Position numbers and translations under genes: made by a program | Assembly (NCBI GenBank): GCA_014058105.1 | Contig: JACGCM010002082.1 | Location: forward strand, 2,480,001-2,544,000 | DNA: 64,000 bases | Reading direction: 5' to 3' | Source of the DNA: Kingdonia uniflora | Lineage: Eukaryota > Streptophyta > Magnoliopsida > Ranunculales > Circaeasteraceae | Shown here: positions 34,800 through 44,549 of the stretch, in pieces | How positions within the stretch are numbered: the stretch's first letter is position 1 | Layout: each line of letters opens with the position of its first letter | The notes under the pieces: generated by a model | Told to the model about the DNA's origin: nothing | Databases searched by the model: none | The model's input: the letters and a program-made list of their open reading frames with translations, nothing else

Positions 34800-35835
34800 T
34801 AAGAGAACTTCGCGAAGTTATTTGTTGAGCCCATGTTTTGGGAAGATTATTAGCCCAATGGGCGTTCACCCAAGGAATGTACTAGCCGAAGATGGGACAC
34901 GATTACGAAAATTTTATCCGTAAATGCTACAAATGCCAAATTTACGCTTAAGACCTCTAAAGTCCAGCCCTTGACTTGCATATTAGCAATGTCCTCTGGC
35001 TATTCAAACGATGGAGAATCGACATCATTGGACCTTTCCCTCCAGCATCGGGAAACTAAAGATTTGTTCTAGTCGCCACTGATTACTTCACAAAATGGGT
35101 CAAAGCAGTTCCTCTATGCCATACCGATGAAAATGAAGTCATCAAGTTCCTTTGGGAGAAAATAATCACCAGGTTTGGCTGCCTAGAAATGATACGCTCC
35201 GACAATGCCAAGCAATTTCTCAGCGTAAAAGTCATCGCTTTCCTCCACAAATGCAAAATACAGCTATCAACCTCCACACCATACTACCCTCAATGCAACA
35301 AACAAACCAAAGCCATTAACAAGAGTATCAAATCTGGATTCCGCTAGTGTATCGGCGATAAGAAAAATAGGTGGGTCGACGAACTACTCAGTATTCTCTG
35401 GACTACCGAACTACTCCTCGAGTTTCAACAGGCTGTACTCCGTTCATGATGGCCTTCGGTACTGAAGCAGTCATACCTTCAGACCTCGATCTACCAAGTA
35501 CCTGAAGGAAAGTCATAGATGAAGACAATGAACTCGGTCTCCTCTGCAACCTCAACTGGATCGAGAAGACTCGAGACAAAGCCATTGCCAACTTGGGATG
35601 ATACCATGACACATTGAAAAAAGCTTACAGCAAAAATTTTGAAACTGGAAATTTGGCATTAAAGACCTTTTCCTTCGACGGATTCAAGATAATACTCGGC
35701 CTAAGAATTCTGGAAAGTTATCAGAAAATTGTGGGGGGGCCATACATTGTCAGCAACAAATCAGATAGTAGAACTTACTAGCTGACGACTGAAGGAGAAA
35801 TCTAGCTCGAATATCCGTGAAATACTGCCCAACTG
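34800..35835 (+). pseudogene. Element B integrase (decayed)
   Basis: The zinc-region remnant (CYKCQIYA) is followed by the core RFVLVATDYFTKWVKAVPLC, then IRSDNAKQFLSVKVIAF (second catalytic Asp). The third position, Glu in the family, is Lys (QTKA). RWVDELLSIL and LDLPSTxRKVIDEDNELGLL follow. This is the normally placed copy of the block also found at 31377-32200. Confidence 0.82.
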
Positions 35836-35844
35836 AAATAACCA

Positions 35845-36325
35845 ATCAATCAATCATGACTTGATCTCGATCCATACTTGATCTCGTTCCATATTGAAAT
35901 AATCAATCTTTACTATCTTGACATGATCTCGACCCATACTTTCTAAATATGCATCAGACAATCAATCATCTTTACTATCTTGATTTGATCTCGACCCATA
36001 CTTAATCAGTCTGCATCAGACAATCAATCATCTTTACTATTTTGACTTGATCTTAATCCATACTTTATAAGTATCCATTAGACAATCAATCATCTTTACT
36101 ATCTTGATTTGATCTTGACCCATACTTAGTTAGTATGCATCAGACAATTAATCATCTTTACTATCTTGATTTGATCTCGACCCATACTTAATAAGTATGC
36201 ATTAGACAATCAATCGTTACTATCTTGACTTGCTCTCGATCTATACTTGATAAGTATGCATCTCTAAGTCAACCATCTGTATAATTTTCAATTGATCTCG
36301 ATCCATACTTTATAAGTATGCATCC
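35845..36325 (+). repeat. Tandem array, ~62-bp unit, about seven copies (element B 3' region)
   Basis: Units contain TTGATCTCGACCCATACTTA, AGTATGCATCAGACAATCAA and TCATCTTTACTATCTTGATT. Middle copies (about 35940-36210) are the most regular; the ends are more diverged. It occupies the same place as the repeats of element A but has an unrelated sequence. Confidence 0.85.
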
Positions 36326-36740
36326 AGCCTATCATTTAATTTTACGCGAACACTATCCAATTACAGGATATTCTACTTTGCATTCCTTACTTATCGAACA
36401 TACTATAACAACTTTTATTCTTTGCGAATCAAAATCCAGATACCCACCTGAGGATACACATCTGGTACTCATACTCATTACTTGCCATTTCATGGCCATC
36501 ATTTACTTATCATGCTGACAAACATTCTTTACGTATCTGCTACGATTTATAATCACATTTGACACATTATTTTGTCGAATCTACAACTTAGCATAATTTA
36601 CAAAATATGTGCATCATGGTTTTTAAAAAACTTTTCTCCAGAAATAAATAGTCATCATTCAAAACATTGTATGATTAAAATTATATCGGTCCCATCGAGC
36701 ATTTTTACATCAATTCTAAAAAATAAGTACTAATTCATAA
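36326..36740. other. Element B, between tandem array and antisense gene
   Basis: AT-rich, no gene on either strand. The antisense gene ends at 36747, so its 3' UTR would lie here. Confidence 0.5.
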
Positions 36741-36746
36741 ATTCTT

Positions 36747-39029
36747 CTACACTACAGGATGAGAAATTACTTTGTCCAACTTTATAACGCCTTCTGGAGT
36801 GAATACCTTTGCTAACTCCCCAGGATGCAATCCATTGATTTCCATCATCACAAAATCCTCGACGACTTCCATCCCACTAAGAACTTTATTAACCTCTGGA
36901 GCATCGTCCTCTACATCTGAATCCTTGAATACAATTCCTCTAGGCATGACCAAGCTCTTATAATAATCCTTCCTCACCTCCAACTCCCCGTACTACTCAA
37001 CATTATGGGTCCTCACCTTCTGACACGAATCTAACTTCCCTGCTGTCACCTCCGCCCTCACATCGTCCAACAACTTCCCTTGTTCCAGCTTTATCCCCTT
37101 TTGCGCATTGGCAATCTGCTCTGTTACATCCTTCTCAAAGTTTGTTCGAAGTAACGCCAAAGCCTCCTCTTTTTCCTTCTCCCACCTTTTCTTCGCTTCA
37201 CGAAAGGCAGCCTCATTCACCTTTTGGACTTTGAGTTTGTAAGTATTCAGTATTGCGTTCAGCCCTTTCTTATCTTCGATCAGTGCCTCTTTTTCCCTCG
37301 TCAAATCTTTCTCGATATTTTTGTACGCCAGCACTTGATTTGTAAGGTCACTACTACCGATAATACGGTCTTTTGCCTCCGTCAACAATTTCTTGATCTG
37401 CATTACATTTATAAATTTAGTATTGGATTGACATACCAATTTCTTTAATCGAAGAAAAGCATAAAAGTTTCTCACCTTCGACATATTGCGGTGGCCCTCA
37501 CTGAGAAATGTAATCAAGCTCTCAGCCCTCACTAGACAATCATCGACTTTAGACTGCAACATATCTATCCCAGACATATAAGCATCCATCGTCCTTTAGA
37601 GTTTAACTTTAGATTCCTCGACGAATTTGTTCTTCGATGACTCTCCACTCCCCATCTTCTTCGGGAACACAATTTCTAAGCCCCGTGGAGGACGCATATC
37701 CAGAATATCAACTGGCTTATTGTTTTTCACCTCCTCCTCTGTTGTTGATCATCAAGCATTCCTCTTAGGAGGAAGTAGCGGAACAACAGCTTCACTCGCT
37801 GCCCGTTTCATCTAACTCTTTCCTAATTTTTTAGTTTCCATCGAATCTATCTCGGTCGTATACAGGTCAGTCGTGTACCCTGCCAATGATGGATTTTCCA
37901 ATGGCAGACTAGCCTCTACAGCCCTCTTGTTCTTTGCCGACATCTTACCATCGACGATAGAGACTTCAACACCTTTTTCCCATGACCTCTTTAGCCTGGC
38001 CTCTTGAAAAAGAGTGCTCACACGATCTTGGTTGATGACCAGATTGTCGATCCTACCAAAGTACCTTTTCCTTATGTTGTACAATTCATCTTTAACTTCA
38101 GACTTTCTATCGATCTCCATCAACGCTGCATATAAACACAATACAGTTACAAAGAATTCACATAACATTCATGACTTAGAACATCGATAATTAAGTTACC
38201 TAACCACAAACCTAAGTAAAAGGTCTTTCTCCGTAAGGGCTCCCCATGGTTCTTCTTGTAAAACTCGTAGTTCCCAGAAACGATTAAACGTTCATCGCTG
38301 TATCGCCCTCCTGTTGACACTATGTCATAGAACAGTGGTCTCTTCAAAAACCTCGCCAAGTAGCGATAAACTTTTTTTTAAGGATTCATCTTCAGTATGT
38401 AATACACACATAAATCATCAACTGTGATTAACTCCTCCCCCCTTACCTTAAGTCGACTATTTATCACCCCACATACTTTAAACAGGTCATATACATTTGG
38501 ATTAAACTGACCAGGTGCCACATAAAGAACGTTTATCAACTTTTTCTGGTCAGCTCGAAGGGGAAGCTTTAACCCTTTCGTAATTTGTTCTCGATGAACC
38601 AGAATCCCACCCAAGGGTATTTTCTGGTCAATCATATCGTACTGGCACTCCTCTAGCCTAATATCTCTAAGAATACCGTACTTATTCTTGAAACTCTAAA
38701 TTTCTCTCGTCTTTGGACCCTCTCCGTAATAGGCCTCCTCATCCTCCTCCATATCTTCCTCCCCACCCCCGCTACCTTCTCGATCACTCACCTGTGGTTC
38801 GTGATCCATGTCAATTTCAGTCACTTCATCGTCAGACACTTTGACAATCCTAAGATCTACTCTAAACTGGCTTACACTAGCTATGTCTGCACTACTCAAC
38901 CCCACCCTATACCTACCACCCAATTGTTGTACACAGGTGGTAACATTGATCCGCGGGGGCTCTACATCTTGATGATTCTCATATATTTCTTTAACATCGA
39001 TTTGATTTGGTTCAGCCATTTTTAAGAGC
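36747..39029 (-). pseudogene. Antisense multi-exon gene in element B, gypsy-transposon-domain plus coiled-coil protein
   Basis: Start ATG at 39019 (MAEPNQIDVKEIYENHQD), then an acidic stretch (GEEDMEEDEEAYYGEG). A PF04195-like domain follows at 38635-38200: [60 protein letters not shown]. Introns 38126-38199 (74 bp) and 37398-37475 (78 bp) have GT-AG ends and keep the frame. After them come [20 protein letters not shown], a long Glu/Lys coiled coil (37397-36993, [17 protein letters not shown]) and the C-terminus ending at 36747 (FTPEGVIKLDKVIS). Stops: after KTREI, KMNP, KLGKS, KRNA and HNVE. The layout matches the antisense gene of element A, though sequence identity is low. Proteins of this type are annotated in plants as gypsy-type transposon proteins; their role is unknown. 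Confidence 0.78.
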
Positions 39030-39954
39030 CTGTAAATCAGATTTTATTTTTTACCACAGTTAGTATTTATCATATCTAATACATATATATGTTCATCGGT
39101 TCATATGATCATATTCATATAGTTGTCGAGATTACTCTCCAATACATCATTCTTATATTAATAGCATACAATCTACTATCGTTACTTACATTTACATTTT
39201 ACTATATTAAGTTCTTGATGCAATTTTATTTATTTCTTTTATAAGTAATACACATTGATTACTATATTAATTTGAATTTTTTTCAAATTTCAGGAATCAC
39301 GATAGTTTTTGATGATGCTTCACCTTTTTGCCAACAAAACCACTCTCATTCAAAATACTAATATTACTTTCTCTGATAAATTCTGGCCATATCAAACCTA
39401 CTTCAAAAATAAAATCCCCAACGATCTCGCCGAAAACACAGCAGATCCCCTACAGTTGCACCATCCTCACCGCGCCACCAAACATACTCTCTTCACCCCT
39501 CACTGACAATTACGCGAATCTCTCACACCCCAACACCTTTTTTTTCCAATTACGACTCCATTGTCCTCACAAAATCAGCCTCTAACAAGCATTGTCGCAA
39601 TTTTTTAATTAAAGCCTAATATAGTTAAATCTTCCCTACCTCCCAATCCATCTACACTAATTCCAATTCATTCTACAACTACTTTAAACATAGCTATCTC
39701 TAGAGATTTATGTAAACAATCAAACGCAAAAATAACAACAAACATCACAAATACAAACCTTGTTTTCGCACTACTTTTGTATCCCTCTCTTTCGCCCGCT
39801 TTGCCCTCGCAATCAAAACTTTGATCTCCTCCTTCCCAATTGTAGACAAAAAATCCAAAGACAAGCTCAAGAAATTTGCACTTGAGAGAATTTTTTTAGA
39901 GTTTGCAAAATGTAAACAATCACTCACCTCTAAACTATTTATAGACCCCACGTG
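39030..39954 (-). promoter_or_regulatory. Candidate promoter, 5' UTR exon and intron of the element B antisense gene
   Basis: On the minus strand a G-box CACGTG (39949-39954) is followed, six bases on, by TATAAATA (39936-39943). Transcription would start near 39905-39912. An exon of about 150 nt ends CAAG|GTTTGT (donor 39758-39757). A 729-bp intron ends TTTACAG at 39030. The next exon starts ten bases before the ATG at 39019. This is a normal plant gene layout; each element is seen in the sequence, their use is inferred. Confidence 0.5.
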
Positions 39955-39959
39955 ACTGT

Positions 39960-40590
39960 TCATCGCACCTCTTTGCGATCGTTCGAGTACTTGAACATAA
40001 CTCCTTACACATCCTTTCTTGAAGTCCTTGACTAACCGCCTTCTCAATACGAACAGACTCCTACGTTGTTGCCCCAATCCTACCATATCTCAAAGAATTT
40101 CTTCTGACATGTTCATACTTAACAAAGCACAACCTATCTTGTCACAAAGACGTTGTACATCATCTTCCTTGTACTTATAAATTTCACCTACAGGGCCACA
40201 CCTTGCTACATTTTATCCTCTTACTGCCTCTGTATTTTTAAACCTTATTCACAAATCCCTATATCTGCGGTAAATCTCAATAAATCCGGTCAATTTTCAA
40301 AATTCATTCGACTTTCAAATACAACGAACAACATATTCCTATATTTTCCAATTTAAAAAAGTCAAATTTATTCGATAAGAATTTCACAAAACAAAATATC
40401 GATAACTACATTCGGACATCAAATTCTATTCTTATTTCATTTTAACTGCAATTCGACCACTTTATAAACTTTCTCTACAACTTCAAATTGCAAACTCTTA
40501 ATTGTAGCATTATCTTTTTTCCTAATCAACATCTTTGTACGAGTCCATATATAACTTACATATTGAGGAGGACTCCACTATTATAATTGG
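39960..40590. other. Element B, between antisense promoter and second antisense ORF
   Basis: No recognised gene. A minus-strand open frame at 39745-40086 runs through the TATA/G-box region and is probably not coding. Confidence 0.4.
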
Positions 40591-40592
40591 CA

Positions 40593-40783
40593 TCGAAACT
40601 AAAAATCTACTTCAGTATCTTTCGCCTCTGTCTCGCTCATACCTTCATAGTTTGGTTCCATGGGATCTTCCAAGTGAATATTAGCATTCCGAAAGCCGAT
40701 GTAACGATTATATAATTTCTAATACTTCGGTTGAACACGACTGTACACCTCAATACGTTCCTGAGATCTTGTCTTCACCATTT
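40593..40783 (-). pseudogene. Short second antisense ORF of element B
   Basis: Starts MVKTRSQERIEVYSRVQPKY (ATG at about 40783), one stop, then [20 protein letters not shown] and [19 protein letters not shown], ending at a stop near 40600. It shares FRN..LE.P and P.Y.GMSE.E with 30640-30753 in element A, at the same relative position. About 60 residues; no known family. Confidence 0.5.
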
Positions 40784-40789
40784 CTTAAA

Positions 40790-41855
40790 CACACAACTCT
40801 CACCTTTACAAAAATAAAGGATATTTATAGCCTACCATGGTCCAAGTCAATACAAAAAACATTTATTTCACCTTGGAACTTAACATATTCAATATTAAAA
40901 TCATTCAACCTCGAAATCCACTCCTCGACCCACTCAGTGAACTATACTTCGAGTTGTTTAGACCATCCAACAGTCACTTTACTCACATTTAACTTCGACA
41001 AACAAAAATGATATATAGTCGACAAAAAAAAAATACTCAAGCGGCAGTCAAAAAATAAACTAATTTCTTCGAATACCTATTGCATATTACATTCGAAAAC
41101 TATCTCCTTCGATTACATTACATCAAACTACACTGCTATCTTTTCATTCGGCCTTAAGGACTAATTACTCTGTGCTTCTTTTCACTAGGATTTGACGTTA
41201 TTATTTCTTTTTACCAGAATCTGGCAATATCTCTGACAGTGGGGGCAACGATATCCTAAGAAAATCAATGAATCTCAGGTCTGGGAACTTCTAAATAGAG
41301 CTGCATCTACAAATAAAAGGTAGCAAAAAATTGCAAGAAGCTTCCTTCGCTCGACACGATCCCTGGACGCCCAACCAGCCTTCACATCCTTATCATCCCC
41401 ATGAGCAATAGCCCCTTCTCCCCTAATTTGATATACTTCACTACCTTCAGTACTGCATAGTGAGCCTGACGGATCTGAAGCATGCAAACATTCTCTAACG
41501 CTATCTCCCCCCACCCTCCACACCATGAAAACATCACTTAAAGGATACCAAAACACTGGTTAGAGACGAAGCTTTACCTCAGATTGATCACTGTCTTCAT
41601 CCTCAGAAAACTCGCTACACCACACTTGGGGCAATATCCTCTCAATCCACCATTAAAAAATCCTTCTTCAAATAACATATTTATACCGCCTTGAAACTGT
41701 CAGATTCAATGTCCCGCATTAATTACTTCTTGGGAATGACACGACTAGATTCATTTCACTTTGACCTCGAAAATCATAATAGGAAAAATTTCACAGACAT
41801 CGACAACCTTTTTAAATTCTTACTTCTTTTCGACAAAACCACAAATACTTTTGTC
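40790..41855. other. Element B 3' non-coding region
   Basis: AT-rich; a minus-strand frame at 41275-41556 is not recognised. A G-rich tract AGTGGGGGCAACGAT near 41238-41252 resembles the polypurine tracts of this family but is 600 bp from the LTR. Confidence 0.4.
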
Positions 41856-41869
41856 GAGAATGGGGCGAT
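41856..41869 (+). other. Polypurine tract of element B
   Basis: GAGAATGGGGCGAT lies directly before the 3' LTR start, parallel to GCGAGGGGGCGAT before the 3' LTR of A. It would prime plus-strand DNA synthesis. Confidence 0.7.
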
Positions 41870-42366
41870 TGCAGTAGCATATTTCCCAGATTCGACAAGG
41901 ATGAGCTAACATAACATAGTAGAAGACAGTCAACATTATATAGTCGAAGACAGACAATAGTTGAGAAGCTACCATAAGTCCTCGACCTACAAAAAGTAGC
42001 AATTGTGCCTGGTCTAGAAAGAGCCGTTAGAGATCCACGAAGTTTACCCACACCCCCTAAAATAGGAGACTGTTTCTTTCTTTTTGTAAACTGCCTGTAT
42101 CTACTATAAATATAGGCAAATAATAGATTATTCATACCCCCGACATCCGCAACTTTATTATCCTTACTTCTTAACCCTACTATCACTCCAAAACTTGTAA
42201 TAACTAGTAGTATACTGGATTTTACATCAAAATCCTCCCGAGGTCATGGTTTTTCTTAGCTTTTATAGAGTTTTCCAAGTAAAATCTTATTTGTTTAACC
42301 TATTATTACATTTTCCTTACGAATAGTATTAACGAGAATTTTCCTTCTAGAAAACACGTCGCTATA
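41870..42366 (+). repeat. Element B 3' LTR
   Basis: Aligns with 30754-31251, starting TGCAGTAGCATA and ending GTCGCTATA. A TATAAATA box is kept near 42104-42111. Confidence 0.86.
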
Positions 42367-42763
42367 ACATTTTAATATAAACTTTCTTATCGTAAGCCAT
42401 TTTTCGGGTCTTTACCATTATCAATCTAGACTTAGAGAATTTTGTAATAAACAACGTACATTACCACAATCCTCAGTACATATACTACTTATATAACCCT
42501 AATATTTAATGTGCAGGAACGTTTCCCAAGCATCATCATTCAAAATAGGTGAAACTCTCAAACCCCAAGCGTCGCATACATTAATATTCATATTATCATT
42601 CAATGCACAAAACCCCCCCAATAAAAATAGACACATTTTTCATACAGTCAAATCCACATTAATACTTCCTTCCTTTTCAAAACTTCAAACACCTGTATGC
42701 CCATATTCCCACAAATTCTTTCTTAACCAAAACCACTTGTGACTTCGGTTGCGAGGGGGCGAT
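42367..42763 (+). other. Last part of element A interior with polypurine tract
   Basis: Starts with ACATT, the right copy of element B's target duplication. Non-coding, AT-rich, ending GCGAGGGGGCGAT (42751-42763), the polypurine tract immediately before A's 3' LTR. Confidence 0.8.
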
Positions 42764-43368
42764 TGTAGGGACCTATCTCTCAATCTAACTGAATTTGAGT
42801 TATTTCTAGTTCGAACTAGCTTCATATCAAACTCACGCATTCCACATACGACATAAACAGTCTGTATTGACACCTACGCCACGAACTGATGAAGAACATA
42901 GGTTGAGCACAACAGAGAAGCATGGACAAGCCAAAGATTCCTGTCTCTTACAAACCCAATAGTTGCTCAGTCGACCGCCACTTGCCACATTCTTTAGAGA
43001 ATGTACTTCAGCATGATAAAGATCTGTGGAGAGGGCCTACATAAAAAAAAAAATTCAGAAGAGACAGGGACCAGAAAATATATGATAAATCACCAAGAAA
43101 ACTATATTTTCTAGTTCAAACTTCTTATTTACAAGATCATGCATTTCTAGTTTGTGAGATCATTTGTATTAAGATATCAGCCTCAAGCAATAAAAGTCAC
43201 TATTACAAAAACCCTCAACTTGAGGTCATAGTTTTTTTTGCCTATTCAGAGGTTTTCCATCCTAAATCACATGTGTCATTTCTTATTTCATATTTGTTTT
43301 TATCACATGAACATTGGTGTAAGAGCTAATTTCGAGCCATCTCGAGCTTACGGAATTAGGCCATTACA
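42764..43368 (+). repeat. Element A 3' LTR
   Basis: 605 bp, TGTAGGGACC...GGCCATTACA. It provides the uninterrupted reference for the CACTA target (ATTCCACATACGACAT at 42838-42853). The TATA region has become CTACATAAA. Confidence 0.93.
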
Positions 43369-43373
43369 GTATG
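43369..43373. repeat. Target site duplication GTATG, right copy (element A)
   Basis: Follows the 3' LTR directly and equals 4456-4460. Confidence 0.9.
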
Positions 43374-43395
43374 TATTTAACTTTGTTATGTATTA

Positions 43396-43690
43396 CTAAA
43401 CTAACAAATGATGTTAAGCGTATTAGTCTGCTTTATGTTCTTGAGGCCTTTCTTCTCCCTAATAAGGGTAGAAACGTGGAGATGAAGTATGTTGATCTTA
43501 CTAATAATATTAAAAGCTTTGAGAACTTTCTCTAGGGAAAAACTGTTTACGATTCTCTCGTTTAGTTTCTTGTGAAGTATGAAAAGAGAAATAAGAAGTG
43601 CAAATTTGCATCCTTTCATGGTTGTGTTTGGGTTTTTGATGATATGGGCTTTTCTGCTCATATTGGATTGAAAATCGTGAAGGATCTAAG
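43396..43690 (+). pseudogene. DUF1985/Ulp1-type remnant, right flank of element A
   Basis: Frame from 43396: ISLLYVLEAFLLPNKGRNVE, MKYVDLTNNIKSFENFL, a TAG in place of Trp, GKTVYDSLV, a stop, FLVKYEKRNKKCKFASFHGC, VWVFDDMGFSAHIG. The pattern (LLY.LE..LL, D....F....WG...Y..L, then a hydrophobic strand ending before the Ulp1 part) resembles DUF1985, which in plants is fused to Ulp1-type proteases, often inside Mutator-like transposons. Both stops look like single-base decay. The family call is from pattern memory and moderate only. Confidence 0.45.
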
Positions 43691-43699
43691 ACAAGAGAG

Positions 43700-44545
43700 C
43701 CATGTTTCCTTAGTGTAGAGTATGACGGATTGACAGCGCTATGTTAAAAAAGGTTGACGAATTTATCAAAACTTTGAATAAGGCATATTTGGTTATAATG
43801 CCTTTGACACCCAAAGATAGTGATTAATTTGGAGTATCTTGTTATGCGTGAAGCCATATATACTATTTATGATAAACAATCCTACGATATTGGTGAGGTA
43901 TGTTTTTTTTCCATTAGATTTAATTACTTTGTATCAGTATAGATGACAAGTTATGTTCATAGCGATGATAAACTTCCCTCTTTACGTATAACATAAGCGT
44001 TACAAGATTTAGAAGCGCCTAAAATATCTTTAATAAGGTGGTTGGTGTGTTCTTAGATCGGTGGTTTTGCAAAGACAAATAGAAACTTTTAATGGAAGAC
44101 ACTTTTGTTGATGATATGGTAAGGAAGGCTGGTACCATGTGGAAGCTGTTGTAGAAACTTTTATCATTGGTTTTTAGGTGAATGTTTTTGCTCTTATTCG
44201 ATTTTGCTACTTGTATTTGACTTGGTGAAGTATGGCCATTCCAGCATTAAATGCCTAATTACTGTAGCAATTAACTATGATATAAAAGTTTATCATCTAT
44301 TGTGACGTAACAAATATATGCTATTAAAAATGATTATAAAGTTTATCATTCATTTTTACTGTAACAATATTTTATTCATTTTAACTATTTTTACCTGTTG
44401 TAGCTGTTGTCATCAGTTAGGCTGTCAGACTAGCATTACTACCTTGCAGGCGTGTTAGATAAGTATATTTGGCATACAATGTTTTTTTCCTTCTTTTAAA
44501 TTGAGGTACTTTAGTCATTTAGGCAACAGTGGTGATCTTGAAGGA
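43700..44545. other. AT-rich DNA right of element A
   Basis: Short plus-strand coding-like pieces (for example near 43995-44165) may continue the decayed DUF1985-like gene. No domain recognised. Confidence 0.35.
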
Positions 44546-44549
44546 TCTA

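Larger units (their letters stand above)
30754..42366 (+). mobile_element. Element B: Tat-like Ty3/gypsy retrotransposon nested in element A
   Basis: LTRs of about 498 and 497 bp (30754-31251 and 41870-42366) share most of their length. The flanks are GCATC on the left and ACATT on the right: a 5-bp duplication in which two positions differ by transitions. The internal order is odd: primer region, an integrase fragment, then protease, RT, RNase H, second RNase H, integrase, tandem repeats, antisense gene, short antisense ORF and polypurine tract. No gag was found. All ORFs are broken. The protein domains are clearly related to those of A but not the same family; the LTRs are different. Confidence 0.88.
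4461..43368 (+). mobile_element. Element A: Tat-lineage Ty3/gypsy retrotransposon, split by two nested insertions
   Basis: Bounded by TG...CA LTRs and the GTATG duplication. Without the nested CACTA (4544-18638) and element B (30754-42366) it is about 13.2 kb, a normal size for Tat. Order on the plus strand: 5' LTR, primer-site region, gag, protease, RT, RNase H, a second archaeal-type RNase H, integrase, tandem repeats, antisense gene, polypurine tract, 3' LTR. The double RNase H, the long 3' region, its repeats and the antisense ORFs are all recorded for the Tat lineage. Every ORF is broken. The two LTRs differ at many sites, chiefly transitions, so the insertion is old. Confidence 0.93.

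Noticed and set aside
39745..40086. 113-codon minus-strand frame as a protein
   Set aside because: It starts upstream of the TATA/G-box and runs through the promoter; no family resemblance. The leader exon overlaps it only in part.
41238..41252. AGTGGGGGCAACGAT as a polypurine tract
   Set aside because: It is about 600 bp from the LTR, while GAGAATGGGGCGAT directly precedes the 3' LTR.
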